In this document: positions 47,614 to 58,315 of the stretch, one piece after another
How the letters are laid out: every line of letters begins with the position of its first letter
Position numbering within the stretch: position 1 is the stretch's first letter
Source: Hygrocybe punicea
Taxonomy: Eukaryota; Basidiomycota; Agaricomycetes; Agaricales; Hygrophoraceae
Length of the DNA: 64,000 nt
Assembly: GCA_963556145.1 (NCBI GenBank)
Contig: OY744462.1
Location: 1,426,001-1,490,000, forward strand
Direction of reading: 5' to 3'
Notes under the pieces: model-generated
Seen by the model: only the letters and a program-made list of their open reading frames with translations
Told to the model about the DNA's origin: nothing
Database searches by the model: none
Program-made: the position numbers and the translations under genes

Positions 47614-49620
47614 CTAATGTATTGTGATGTGCCGTGGACTTACCTGCTCCTGAGCTTCTCCGAGCTCATCCCAGGTGACGTCAAACTTGGCCTTGATTAC
47701 CCGATTCTTTGCACAGTAATCTTTCACAAATAGGTTCCTGACCACAGGTGTTAGCACATTGTGGTAGTAGATACGAGCAACAAACTTACTTTGGAGTCGT
47801 TGCTTGGGTTGCTGCATGGAACTTCTTCTTTCCTTTACCACTCAATGATGAAGCGGCACCATTGACAGTTGCAACCATGGCTTGCATCGATGCGCTGTGT
47901 TGTAGGTTACATCATTCAAATAAGAAACCAATTGGGAAGCTAGGTCACTTACAAAGGATTGACAATACCAGTTGGTTTTTGTGTTGCAGCCATCACTTCA
48001 TGAGCTTGGGGCAGATCGCTTGGCTCTGGTGTTATAGGCTGCACAGGAACTCTGGGCTGCTCAATCTCAATCTGGTCAGGAGCAGAAGGGGTGAGCGGTC
48101 TCACTTCAGATTCCACCACAGGAGCGGAAGGGACAAGGGGTCTTGTGTCAGATTCTGCCACAACAGTAATCAAAGCTTGACAATGAGATTGATCACGAGG
48201 GCTGTACCTTTTCCAAGAGATTCACATTTGAGGATCTGGGTTGAGTCAATAATGGCGGTCTCCAACACCAGGACCTTCTTCTTCTTCTTCTTGGATGCCA
48301 CCACTGGAATGGTCGAGCCACGCTTCTGCGGGCAAGTGCATATAGTCGTCATTGGACTTGTTACTGTTTTCCTTGTCTACCTCACCACTACCTTTGTTGT
48401 CGCTGTCTTCACCCAATACATTTTTCCGATACCAGCCAGGGTGGTTGGTTGTCGCAATCATGTCGAGTTTCCAGTGATCTTCACACAGGCAGAGTTCTGG
48501 GGCATAGTCATACATCTGCATACATACGAAGTCTCTGAAAATCATGGAACCCTTTCCCCACGTTATAGGCACGATTCCTTTGTGATGACACTCGCGCCAG
48601 ACCTCATGGAGCCAATTACTAATCCCGGTGATACAATATCCATCGACAGGCACACCGTTCTCGTCCTCAACAAACCCACAGGTGACGTTGATTCCAGTGG
48701 CATGTTTTTTCCTGCCCTTCACTCCAGGTTGCACGTTGAGAATTGTTGTGGTGCTGGTGGTAGAAGGTCACTTGCTTGCTGGCATTGTACTTAATTTGAT
48801 CATACCAGGGTTCACCACATTTTGGGCAGTGGGTGAGCTCTTTAAAAGGACCTGTATAACCGATGCACAAACTGTTGCACATGTCATTGACAAGTGGGAC
48901 GATTCCTGTCCACTCCCTAATCTTTCTTTTGAGAATATCCACGGACAGAAGATTGCACCTGGGGAAATGTTCAGAGATGGCTTTGCCCACATTGGTGTAG
49001 ACATCTTCTGAGGCTTTCATAGTAGCCAGATATATCTTGATGGCGAGGAGTAAATCAAGGTCATCATTCTCAAGAGGTCCTTCAGGTGGATGTTGGAGTC
49101 GATCAATGGACTCATCATCAAGACCTCCATTGTCCAAGGTCACAGAACGAAGAAGGTTGATGTAGGTGAGTGAGATGTTGAGTTCATTGAGCATAGCTTG
49201 CTCGAAAATGGGATCTGGGTTGTCTTGAACATCGTCGCCATCAACGGCAGGGTCCATTTGTGCAAGACAGTCAGGATCAGGCACCTATGAGATATCCTGC
49301 TTTAGTTGTATACAAATGTGTGTCGGAAGCACATACCACTACCTCTACATCACCTAATACAGCGTGCTCTCTGTCTTGATCAGCCAGTGTCTGTGGCAAT
49401 GGCTCGACACACTCATCAAACTCCACATCAGGCTTGGGTGCAAATTCCACCTGTGGACAAGGGTTGGGAATGACATCGTCAGTGTAGATGTCATTAAAGT
49501 CCTCCTCTGTTTGCATATGGAGGTTGTCTGAGTCATCACTGGCACCTGCGTTTGATGTATTCTCGTTGTCTTCATGACTATCTGACATATCCTCATCATG
49601 ATCTGTAACCTTGCCCTCAT
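47614..49620 (-). pseudogene. Decayed TNP2/CACTA-like transposase start plus an adjoining transposon protein remnant
   Basis: The piece 49600-48780 (minus) has an acidic N-terminus, then LDLLLAIKIYLATMKASEDVY, LLSVDILKRKIREWTGI, VNDMCNSLCIGYTGPFKELTHCPKCGEPWYDQ. The last is the CIxxTGPF...CPxCxxPRYD signature of Agaricomycete TNP2-like transposases, with Arg replaced by Trp (CGG to TGG). Below it, 48730-48246 holds ISNWLHEVWRECHHKGIVPITWGK and PELCLCEDHWKLDMIATTNHPGWYRK, a conserved segment of another transposon-borne protein. Then a Pro/Glu-rich part (48173-47949) and a lysine-rich start-like segment follow. Catalytic DDE residues are missing, so the element is dead. Confidence 0.6.
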
Positions 49621-49899
49621 TAGGAACAGGTCCTAGGTCAACAGGGTGCCCAGTTTGCCCAAGGAATTCATCGAGTGCAGTTCAAATCTGGTCACGACAA
49701 TGACTCGCATGGAGGAAGTATGTTTGTCGGGAAACTTCTCGCAAGGTCCCGCAGTACAGAGCACAGTCACAGTAAAAACTGGGGGCAGCAGTACGCATGT
49801 CTGTTGCCTTGGCTAAACCAATGGCAAGACTGTATTGTATAAATGAAACTACGGATAAAGGAAATGACGGACTCTCGTAGAATGTGATCAACGTGTTTA

Positions 49900-50125
49900 T
49901 CATATCTTATCATATTTTACAGATCTTATCATGTGTAAATAGAAAATATCTAAAATATATTATTTTAAAATATCTAAATCTTCGGACTTTTCACTGGGAT
50001 TGAGGATTGATGCACTGCATTGAAAGAACTTCCATAACAATACTAGTACATTAGCATCCGTCAAAACTCTAACTGTAACGTACAGCAATTTTTTTCCCCG
50101 TTGAGATACTGTAATTATCGTCCAC
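49900..50125. other. AT-rich spacer
   Basis: TATCATATTTTA and AAAATATCTAAA repeats mark the boundary between transposon DNA and the kinase gene; nothing coding. Confidence 0.5.
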
Positions 50126-50130
50126 TCTCA

Positions 50131-51730
50131 TCAGCTTGTAAAACGGATGCTCCCCGCCCTAGATCGTAGCCCAGAGACGATGGATTTGCCCCAGTCACAA
50201 ATTTGACCAGAGTGATTGTCCAAGTTGGGGTTGCACAGGAGACAAACGACCACCTCGCTTGTGGTAGGCCGCTCCTTGGGCTGCCCTTTCCAGCAGCCTT
50301 GCATCAGGTTCCATATATCGTCATCCAAACCGCGATCCCTGCGGATATCGAGTGGGGATAGGATGGTCTGATTCCGCGAATCACCGCTAAAACAGTTGCG
50401 GCGTCATGATAAATTTCGCATAATGGTACAGTGCCGGTGAATATCTACACGGGTAGTACTAAATATGGTCAGATGTTTGCTCTAAGGATTGTATCAACGC
50501 ACCTCGTAACAGGCGCACGCAAATGCGTAGATGTCTGTGGCCATGCGGCCGGAACTGTTTCTTTCCTGAGTGTCATCGAGCAATTCAGGGGCTTCCCACC
50601 GCAACGTGCCCCCAATCGGACCGCTGGAAAATGAGGAAAGTTTCAACACCTGAGAATCAGCTGAAGCAGCCAAACCAAAATCCGCAAGGCAGGCTCTTCC
50701 CGTGGGAGTGATCAAGATATTGACCTAAGTGTTTTTAGTATATGAATCAACATTGCATTGTGAAGTAAAACCGAGGGAGGTGACTTACCCCCTTGATATC
50801 TCCGTGGGTCATTTTCTTGCTGTGAAGATAGTCGAGGCCTTGCGCAACATCTAGCACCTAGTTGTTTGTGAGTATTTGCGGAAACCGTGGTGATACAATG
50901 TCTGTCCAGCTCACCAAAGTCGGTCTGTTGGCCCCAGGAAACTTTTCCAGGAATTCCAGTACGTTCCCATTTTCCATCCACGGCGAGACGAGACAAACCC
51001 TCGAGGGGTCACCGTTCCAATAATGGACGCCATAGAAAGGTAGCACATTCGGGTGGAATAACTGTCTCCATATCACAGCTTCATGAGAAAAGTCCTATCC
51101 AATAAACTCATGGTCATTGTGTGAGTAGTATAACCAACACAAACCAAACCTTGAGGAATTTTTTCATGTCTGACGCAACATATTTTCTCAGGACCTTGAT
51201 AGCAATTCGTTCACCTCCCATTCGTCCCTGCCAGACATCACCATATTTCCCCGATGCCACAGGGTCGTCCCCGAATCTTTGCACACCATTGAGAAGAATA
51301 TTTTCTGGGTAAAGGCCAGACGCCTGGGATAATCGGAGCAGTGCATTTACAAAGGGACTTCGTAGGGCAGGGTTAAGACGCAGGCAGTCAAGCAACTGCG
51401 ATTGTTGGATTTCCGTGTTTAATAAATGTTACGCTGAAGAGGGGATGCACGTATGGCCTGGATGAGATTGAGTAGTACTTGTGCATCCTCTCCTCATTCT
51501 AAGAGGAATAACCTGTAGCTATCACGGCCGGAAATCACGGTCGCCAGCGTACTACAGATAGCAAAAGCATCTGAGGTTCGTGCACCACTGACAAGCGAGT
51601 CCCATTCACAAAGTAAAGGTGAGTGGCCGGGAGAGCATTCGTTGTCGGCCTGTAGCTGTCGAAAATACTCAACAGTACTTGGCACAGCATTATTGGAAAG
51701 ATGGACTAGGGGGGCCTTCCTTGTGCTCAT
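50131..51730 (-). CDS. Tyrosine-kinase-like (TKL) protein kinase
   Basis: From the start at 51730 (MSTRKAPLVHLSNNAVPST) an N-terminal helical part (LLDCLRLNPALRSPFVNALLRLSQASGLYP) precedes a complete kinase domain. It has the glycine loop VASGKYGDVWQG, catalytic lysine in IAIKVLRKY, HEAVIWRQLFHPNVLPFYGV, hinge LVSPWMENGNV, the loop YLHSKKMTHGDIKGVNIL (HGD instead of HRD, normal in this fungal group), DFGLA, the GTLRWEAPELL activation segment, TDIYAFACACYE and a C-lobe ending GCWKGQPKERPTTSEVV. Stop at 50131. Introns are short: one lies between 51114 and 51077, one around 50870-50800, one near 50500-50390. The exon 1/2 junction (about 51500-51400) is not settled. Such kinases form large lineage-specific expansions in Agaricomycetes; substrate and role unknown. 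All catalytic residues are present. Confidence 0.85.
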
Positions 51731-51943
51731 TAGGTTGGATGAATGACATGAATATGCCCCACCATCGGACTATATAACATTCCTAACTCCAGACACAGGG
51801 CAAAGCCTGCATTGCGCAGAAATCGCGTGGGTATTTCTGCGAGTTACACATTCAAACTTACTCAGAAAAGATAAGAACTTGCTGATCAGTTTGTGGCGTA
51901 GGACTCTCGAGTCCCCCGTGCCCCGTGGTTCCAATACCCAAAT

Positions 51944-52225
51944 GTCGATTAAGCACGGATTAAGCATAGATTATATCTGGTCATGTTCAGGTTACCATTG
52001 ACACAACAGCTCGATTACCAAGCACGGATTAAGCACGGATTAAGCATAGATTATATCCGGTCATGTTCAGGTTACCATTGACACAACAGCTCGATTACCA
52101 AGCACGGATTAAGCACGGATTAAGCATAGATTATATCCGGTCATGTTCAGGTTACCATTGACACAACAGCTCGATTACCAAGCACGGATTAAGCACGGAT
52201 TATATCCGGTCATGTAACCAACTGT
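51944..52225. repeat. 80-bp minisatellite, about 3.5 copies
   Basis: A unit running CAAGCACGGATTAAG...GCTCGATTAC repeats with a period of 80 bp and almost no differences (one T/C change, one shortened last unit). Each unit contains a tandem CACGGATTAAG 11-mer. It lies between the kinase 5' end and the Ulp1-DDE transposon. Confidence 0.9.
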
Positions 52226-52473
52226 CAGCTTGATTAAGCACGGAATTAAGACGTTCAAACTGTCACGGAACTCATGAGGATCAGTGTCATTGAGCGAGAG
52301 AATCTGTCACGGCGGCGGGAGGTCATACTGTACTAATTCGGTCAATTCGCCTGTCACACGTCACACAGGTTTTCAAAACGGCGAAAAGTAATGTTTGTCA
52401 CGCCTCACACGGGAGATCGGCGAATTGCCCAGAACATTCCAAATGAGGAAATTACGTGGTAAATCAGTACGTA

Positions 52474-55400
52474 TTACTCTATGTCGGATGTATCCTGATC
52501 CCAATGTCGTGAGAAATCCGCAAACTGTCGATTCGCAACCTTTTTCCTCTTGCCACGTCCCTCTCCCTCTCCCCCCTCCATAGGCCTAGGCGCCTCGTCC
52601 ATTTGTTCGGCATTTGTTGTGGTCTCCAAACCACCATTTTCATGAACGGAGGCACGGCCGTGACGTTTGTGTACAGCCTGAGGTGTCTGGTGAGTCGCTG
52701 CAATAACATCGTGGAGGCTGACGTCGCTATCATCCAGCTCCTCCTCATCGTCGGGGTCGGGGATTAGGTCTTCAACAACAATTGTTTCCATTTCTGGGCA
52801 TTTATGGCGGGCATCCGCGCAGGTCAACTCGGCCCAAAAAGGGTCATTCTTGGTGCGTAGTTCCCTCAACTTTTCCTGCATCTCAAATAACCTGAGGGTT
52901 TTGTGGGACAGGTCCCATTTCCTAACAACACACATCCGAAATGCCTGTTGAGACGGTAAGTGACTGCTTGCTTTAATATTTGCTTTTCGCTGACCTTCTG
53001 CACAATTTCTTTTGTGTTCAAGGCCTCATAGGCCTTCCAAAGCCACCTTACGCTTGCATTGCAAAGAGTCGGCAGGCGAGTATCCCAGGTAAGGTCTCCA
53101 TTGCTGTCGATCTGGGAGAGAGTTGTCTTGACGACATCCTCAAGGAAACATTGATTGGTAATGTGCTTGAATGGCCATTGTATCCCGACGTCACATGGCT
53201 GGGCCACGCCTGTACATCCACCAGGTATGAAGTCGACGAGAATGGCTGGATGTGTCATGTTCATCCAGTCAAGGAATTCCTTGGAGCGGTGGACGCTCCA
53301 TACATCAATTGACCACAATGCACGTTGGTTTGTGGGAAGGCCCAAGGTAGTTTTTGTGTTCTGGAAATATGGTGCCAAGATGTGATCAACAAATAATCGC
53401 ATGTTATGTTGATTTGACCAGTAGGTCTTGGTGCCGGAGTACTCTAATCGGAACCCAGCAGAAATTGCGTCGCCATAGTTCGTGGAGGCCTTGTCTGGGC
53501 ACGACCGCTCTGTTTTTCCATGGTAGATTGCCTGGAACGGCAACATCTTGCCGGAACTTGTTATCGTAACCATCACAGTGAATGCTCGTTTCTCGTCACC
53601 TCCGATAACTGATACTTGTTTGGAGCCAGTTTCAGCATAGGTTAGCTTATCGCCGGGTGCGTAAAGCCGTTGAGTCTGATCTGAATTTGCATAGAGTTCA
53701 GCGGGGATATCGTATTCCTTAAGTAGGTATGCCTTTCTGATCGCGGATCTTTCGCATTGATCTTCCCAGTTGCCAGGTAATTTCTGAGCTGCCTGGGTCC
53801 CCTTTCGACGTGTCCAATGCAGTGTATCACATAACCATTTCCGGACAAAAGACTCAGAAGCCCGGAAGGTTGACCCATCGTTGAATTTGCGTTCCATGAT
53901 GGTGGGCTTGTCGCGGATGATTGTAGCCACGATGATGCCACGGATGGCAATGACTGTAAGTGGGACACTTAGCTTCCGGAGCTCAATGAGCTGTTTGTGG
54001 ATTTTCTCGGCGACATCAGGATAGTCTGCCTGTTAGACTCATTGGTAAGTCATTCCGCCAGGCAACTTGAACGATGCTCACCAAGGCTCCTCGAGGACCT
54101 CCATTGTGATGACCCAGGACATTCCCTGCCTTGATTCTGAGAAGGGTGGCATCGGACCACCTGGGCCTCTCCCCTGATCAGTCGATCCAGTCTCTGACAG
54201 ACTCTCGTGCTAGGCTCTCGAAGATCTCAGGATTTCTTGTTTTGGCGATTTGCACTATTCTTGTTGCACTCATCTGCCAACCGGCAGCCCTTGCAGCTTG
54301 TTCAATCATCTTCCAAGTTACAGGAGTGAACCAGTTGTGGTATTTTGCTGGACGTGACATGTGCTTGGGTTTGCGACCACACCTTTTACGATGATGTTCC
54401 CGATACCTCTTCTCTAAAACTCTAGCTGGTCGGGTTTCTTCTGCAAGTTCCAATCGGCGCTTCTTGGTAAGTCCTGGATCTGTCAATTCAAGTGGAATGA
54501 TTTTGCGCTTAGTACCACCAGGACTGCAGAGGCCTCGTTCCACTTCCTGGGACTGTTTCCTTCGCCGAAATTTTTGTTGACGGAGCTTGGACTGCTCTCG
54601 CTTCTGGAGTAAGTGCTGTTGTTTGGCGGCATTTTCCTGGATGCGTCTATCCTCTGCGTCTTCCTGAGACATCCGCGAGTCTCTGGCTAAATTGGCATGG
54701 AATTCCTCACGCGAACATGGCTTGAAGAATGCGAGGAGTGGAGCCTTAGTGACGCTAAGTGCCACACGAATAGATGACTCGATTTTGACCTTTCCTCCAT
54801 CTTCTTTTGATCTAACGAGTTTGTCCTTTGTCACGACCTTTCCTCTGTCTTCCTTTGATCTAATGGGTTTGTCCTCTGTCGTGGGTAGGTTACTGGGGGT
54901 GCTGTCATCATCAGATGCATACAGTGATGAGGATGAATCATCGTTGGTGCTATCACCCTGCACAGATGAATTGTCATCAGAGTAGGTGTGCATGGAGCCC
55001 ATCTCGAAGTCTGAGTCCTGTGATGTGGCATCCAAAACAAGGCCTGGGAGATGAGGAGTGTATCGGAATGTGTTATCAAGATGGGAGCCAACCTATTGAT
55101 AGATAAGTGAATCTTCATGAATGTTTCGGAATACAACTAACCTCGTATTGATGCTGTGTACAGATCCGAAGTAATACCTCAAGCCTCCCAGCTGCAACAT
55201 CGGCTGGAGCAATCAACTTGTAATGTTTTGGCAAGAAAAAATGTGCAAGTGCATTCCATGCAAGTAATCCACACGAGAAGCTATCAATTTGGTGCGTGAT
55301 CAGCAGGATATCATGGGTGAAGTTGATTGATGTATGTTCCTGTGTCCACTGTTCCAGAGCACCTTTTAACTCTGGGTCCATAACCCATCCCAAAGAGTCT

Positions 55401-55958
55401 CCATGCCAGATAGTATGAGTGCCGAAATCAAGCACAACGGCTACCCAGTGAGTTTCCTGGTAATTAATGATAGTCCCGAGATAGATGGTGTCATGGTGAC
55501 GCCTGATGCTAATGATTTTCCCCAGAGTTCCAGGTATTGCTGATGCCTCCACTTTGGGTGCCGAATAGTGTTGCCGAAGTTCAGTTCGGTCCGGTTCCGA
55601 CCCTTTTTGGCGGAACCGCAAACTGAACTTCGGGTCCGGTTTGGCGCATGGCCAAACCCGGACCCAGACGGCGTCGAACTGTCTCTTCGCGTTTGGTCTG
55701 GGTTCAGACGCGGTCTGAAACCCAGACCGAGGTGGGCTCACCCCGTCCGTTCTCTTCGCGAATGGCAGGCGCGTATCAATAGATACGGCGCTGCACTTCG
55801 CGAGGTAGATGGGTGCGGGGGAGCCCTCCGGTGTCCCCAAGGGATGTGGAGGGACGGGGGGTCTTGTCCCGTGGTCCCTGCGTGGCATTGCCGGCGCTGC
55901 TGCTGCCAACCGTTGTCCTCGTCGGGGCGGTGGTATGGTTGTGGTGGTGTTGCTGCCA

Positions 55959-55989
<31 letters not shown>

Positions 55990-57462
55990 CGCCGTTGCTG
56001 CTGTTGCCGCCGTTGCTGCTGATACTGCTGCTGCCGTCATTGCTGCCGTCATTGCTGCCGTCGTTGCTGCCGCTGCCGGCGCTGCTCCTGCTGCCGTCGC
56101 CGTTGCTGCTGCCGCTGCTGCTGCTGTCGCTGTTGCTGCTGCCGCTGCCGGCGCTGCTCCTGCTGCCGTCGCCGTTGCTGCTGCCACTGCTGCCGCTGCT
56201 GTCGTGGCCGTTGCTGCTGCCGCTGCCGTTGCCATTGCCGTTGCCACTGCTGCTGCTGCTGCTGGCCGTCGTGGTTGTCGTTGCCGTTGTTGTTGCCGCC
56301 GCTGGTGGTGGTGGTGGTGGTGGTGTTGCAGCTGTCGCGCGTCCGTTGGCATTGGGTTGGCGTTGGGTGGTCATCTCGCGGCCGTGGGTGTGGTCACACT
56401 GCGGTCGCGGTCGAGCTTCCTGTAGCAGGCAACATTAGTAAAGTTCAGGAAAGTAAAATACGTACCTGTGTTCATGAACGCGACATTGTGTCGCGTTCAT
56501 TGGCCTTGTGTTGTTGCGTGTTGGTGAAGAAAGCTACCTGTAACGGTCACATGATACCATTTAACACGAAAAAGTAAGTAAAGGAATGCGAAAAATAAAT
56601 GAAATAAATACCTTTAAAATATCCGCGTTCGCGGTTTGGACGCGGTTTGGAGCCGTTCAGGAAATCCGGCAGGCCTCGAAACCCGGAACTGAACCCGCGG
56701 TCCGGTTCAGCACTTGGCTGAACTTAGACTGAACCTAGGGTTCGGTTCGGGGTTTGAACCGGGTTCGGCTAGGTTCGGAACCGAACTACGGCAACACTAG
56801 TGCCGAAAGGCTTCAAGGAGATCTTGAGCAAAGTAAGTTGGCATGATAATAATGTTCGGTGGTGTGCTGTACTTGATGATATCCTGCTCTAGAATTGCCA
56901 GCATCTGGTTCTCGTGAGTGGTGCCTAGCCATATCGTGGTTGTATATTGATGTAAGTGAACAATTGAATCTTTGCCACCAAACCCCAACACGAATCCTGA
57001 CCACGGCAATCTGGACAATGCCTGGTACACAGTATCCACGAGCTCTGCCATAGCCAACCCCCCCTGGCTCTGTAGCTTTTGCAGAGACCTGTAAGCCAAT
57101 TGCCAACACTTTTGATTGTCGAGGACGTGGCCGGCCTCCTGCCAGTAGGTGAGAAACCAGAGTGGAAAGAGTTTGATAGCTCCTGAATCAATATATGCAC
57201 AGGCTAAAGACTTGGCTGTTGGCAGGGAGGTGGATTGGAGACAGTTGACCAAATCTCTGACCACTGAGGGAGAGGGCACCGGTGCTGAAAGGAGGATTTT
57301 GATGTCACCTAGGGTAGCATAGGCTGGCTCCTTTGATATATAAATATCATGTATTGATTTGCTTGTGGCTGTGGGCAATCTGAAGTCAAGAAAGGTGGGA
57401 ATACAATTATTTTGGCTGGGTAGGATCTGCTGAATGAATTCTGGCGGGATCTCAAGCTCCAT
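52474..57462 (-). pseudogene. Ulp1 (C48) protease-DDE_1 transposase fusion, disrupted
   Basis: Exons: 57462-56800, continued after the hAT insertion at 55557-55142; then 55092-54082, 54029-52995, 52944-52474. The N-terminal half holds a domain of unknown role (GFVLGFGGKDSIVHLHQYTT). Then comes a Ulp1-like SUMO-protease domain with HWVAVVLDF (His), IWHGDSLG (Asp region) and DSFSCGLLAWNAL (Cys). The frame stays open through a phase-0 intron into an acidic linker, a basic region (KRYREHHRKRCGRKPK), a helix-turn-helix-like part, and a DDE_1 transposase: YANSDQTQ (first D), WSIDVWSVHRS (second D), TGVAQPCDVGIQ (third D). The tail is acidic. Lesions: the hAT insertion; a one-base frame mismatch across that site; and TGA at 54178-54180 in place of Arg after RDWID. 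The transposase would bind the ends and cut at TA; the protease role in such elements is unknown. Confidence 0.85.
55566..56799. mobile_element. hAT-like non-autonomous element D, nested
   Basis: 1,234 bp; ends TAGTGTTGCCGAAGTTC and (inverted) TAGTGTTGCCGTAGTTC; perfect 8-bp duplication GTGCCGAA (55558-55565, 56800-56807). CpG-rich, hence young. It carries the WQARINRYGAALREVDG segment at about 55760-55900 (+), also in element B, and a long GCTGCTGTT/GCCGTT triplet tract (55960-56260). It is inserted in the Ulp1 part of the host transposon gene. Confidence 0.93.
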
Positions 57463-57581
57463 GAGAGTAGTGGCGAAAATTTCCCTGTGTCACACGTAAC
57501 GCCCACTCAAGGTGAATTGGTGAATTCGCCAGACGCGTAACGCGTCACACCCAGTGGCGGATTGACCGAATTAGTACAGTA

Positions 57582-58315
57582 TTTGAATGTTACCAGTTTC
57601 GTACTAGCACAAGCGTTATAACGAATTTGTGGATCAAGCTTACCGTTTTTGAATGGCAATAAAAGTCACAGGCACAGCTGCGGCGGAACAGCACTCGGAT
57701 TATCAAAGTATTTGTGAAACTGAACATATACGTCTAGAAATAATATCATTGAACTTGTCTTTCCAGGACGGTAGGCCACGTACTTGGACTCTAGCTCGTA
57801 TACGTACATGCAGCACCGCACACAGCATCGGTGGTGTTCTATTTTGCGTCATAGTGGCAAAGACGATACCAATACTCTGGTGTAACCGCATCAAACTATG
57901 ATACAGCAGAAATGGCGGCGTCAGGAGACTGATAAGCTCGGTTTGAAGTGCGGAACGAACAGGAACGACATATGGCGCCCGAGTTTTTTGAGCCGTCAGT
58001 GTTCTGGAAAACATGTCAATGGAACATGGAGAAAACATCAATTTCTTTTCCCACTGTCAAATGATTATTGCACAACTTTAATCTCCATTGTGCACCCGGC
58101 GATCTATGCACCGTACTCCACGCCCTGTGCGCGTTGTAATCAAGAAAGTCTAGAAGGAAGGTGCCACGATTGGAAGACTAGTCTGCTGTGTGTGGCGCTT
58201 GTTTGACAATGGACATGCCGCAAACACCCTATGTAGTAATGTAGCCATGAAAATTGATTGAAAATACACAAGCGCAGCTTAGACATTACAAACACCCGCA
58301 GGTATCCATCAACAA
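57582..58315. other. Intergenic, no recognised gene
   Basis: Short frames only (for example 57898-58206, +); no family resemblance. Confidence 0.4.

Larger units (their letters stand above)
52328..57579 (-). mobile_element. Tc1/mariner-pogo-type transposon with Ulp1 and DDE domains, TA target sites
   Basis: Left end CTGTACTAATTCGGTCAATT and right end, inverted, CTGTACTAATTCGGTCAATC; 23 of 24 bases match when extended. Both are flanked by TA (52326-52327 and 57580-57581), the duplication made by Tc1/mariner-group transposases. The length is 5,252 bp, of which 1,242 bp is the nested hAT-like element D with its target duplication. The element contains one gene on its minus strand. Near-identical ends argue for fairly recent movement. 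Confidence 0.88.
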
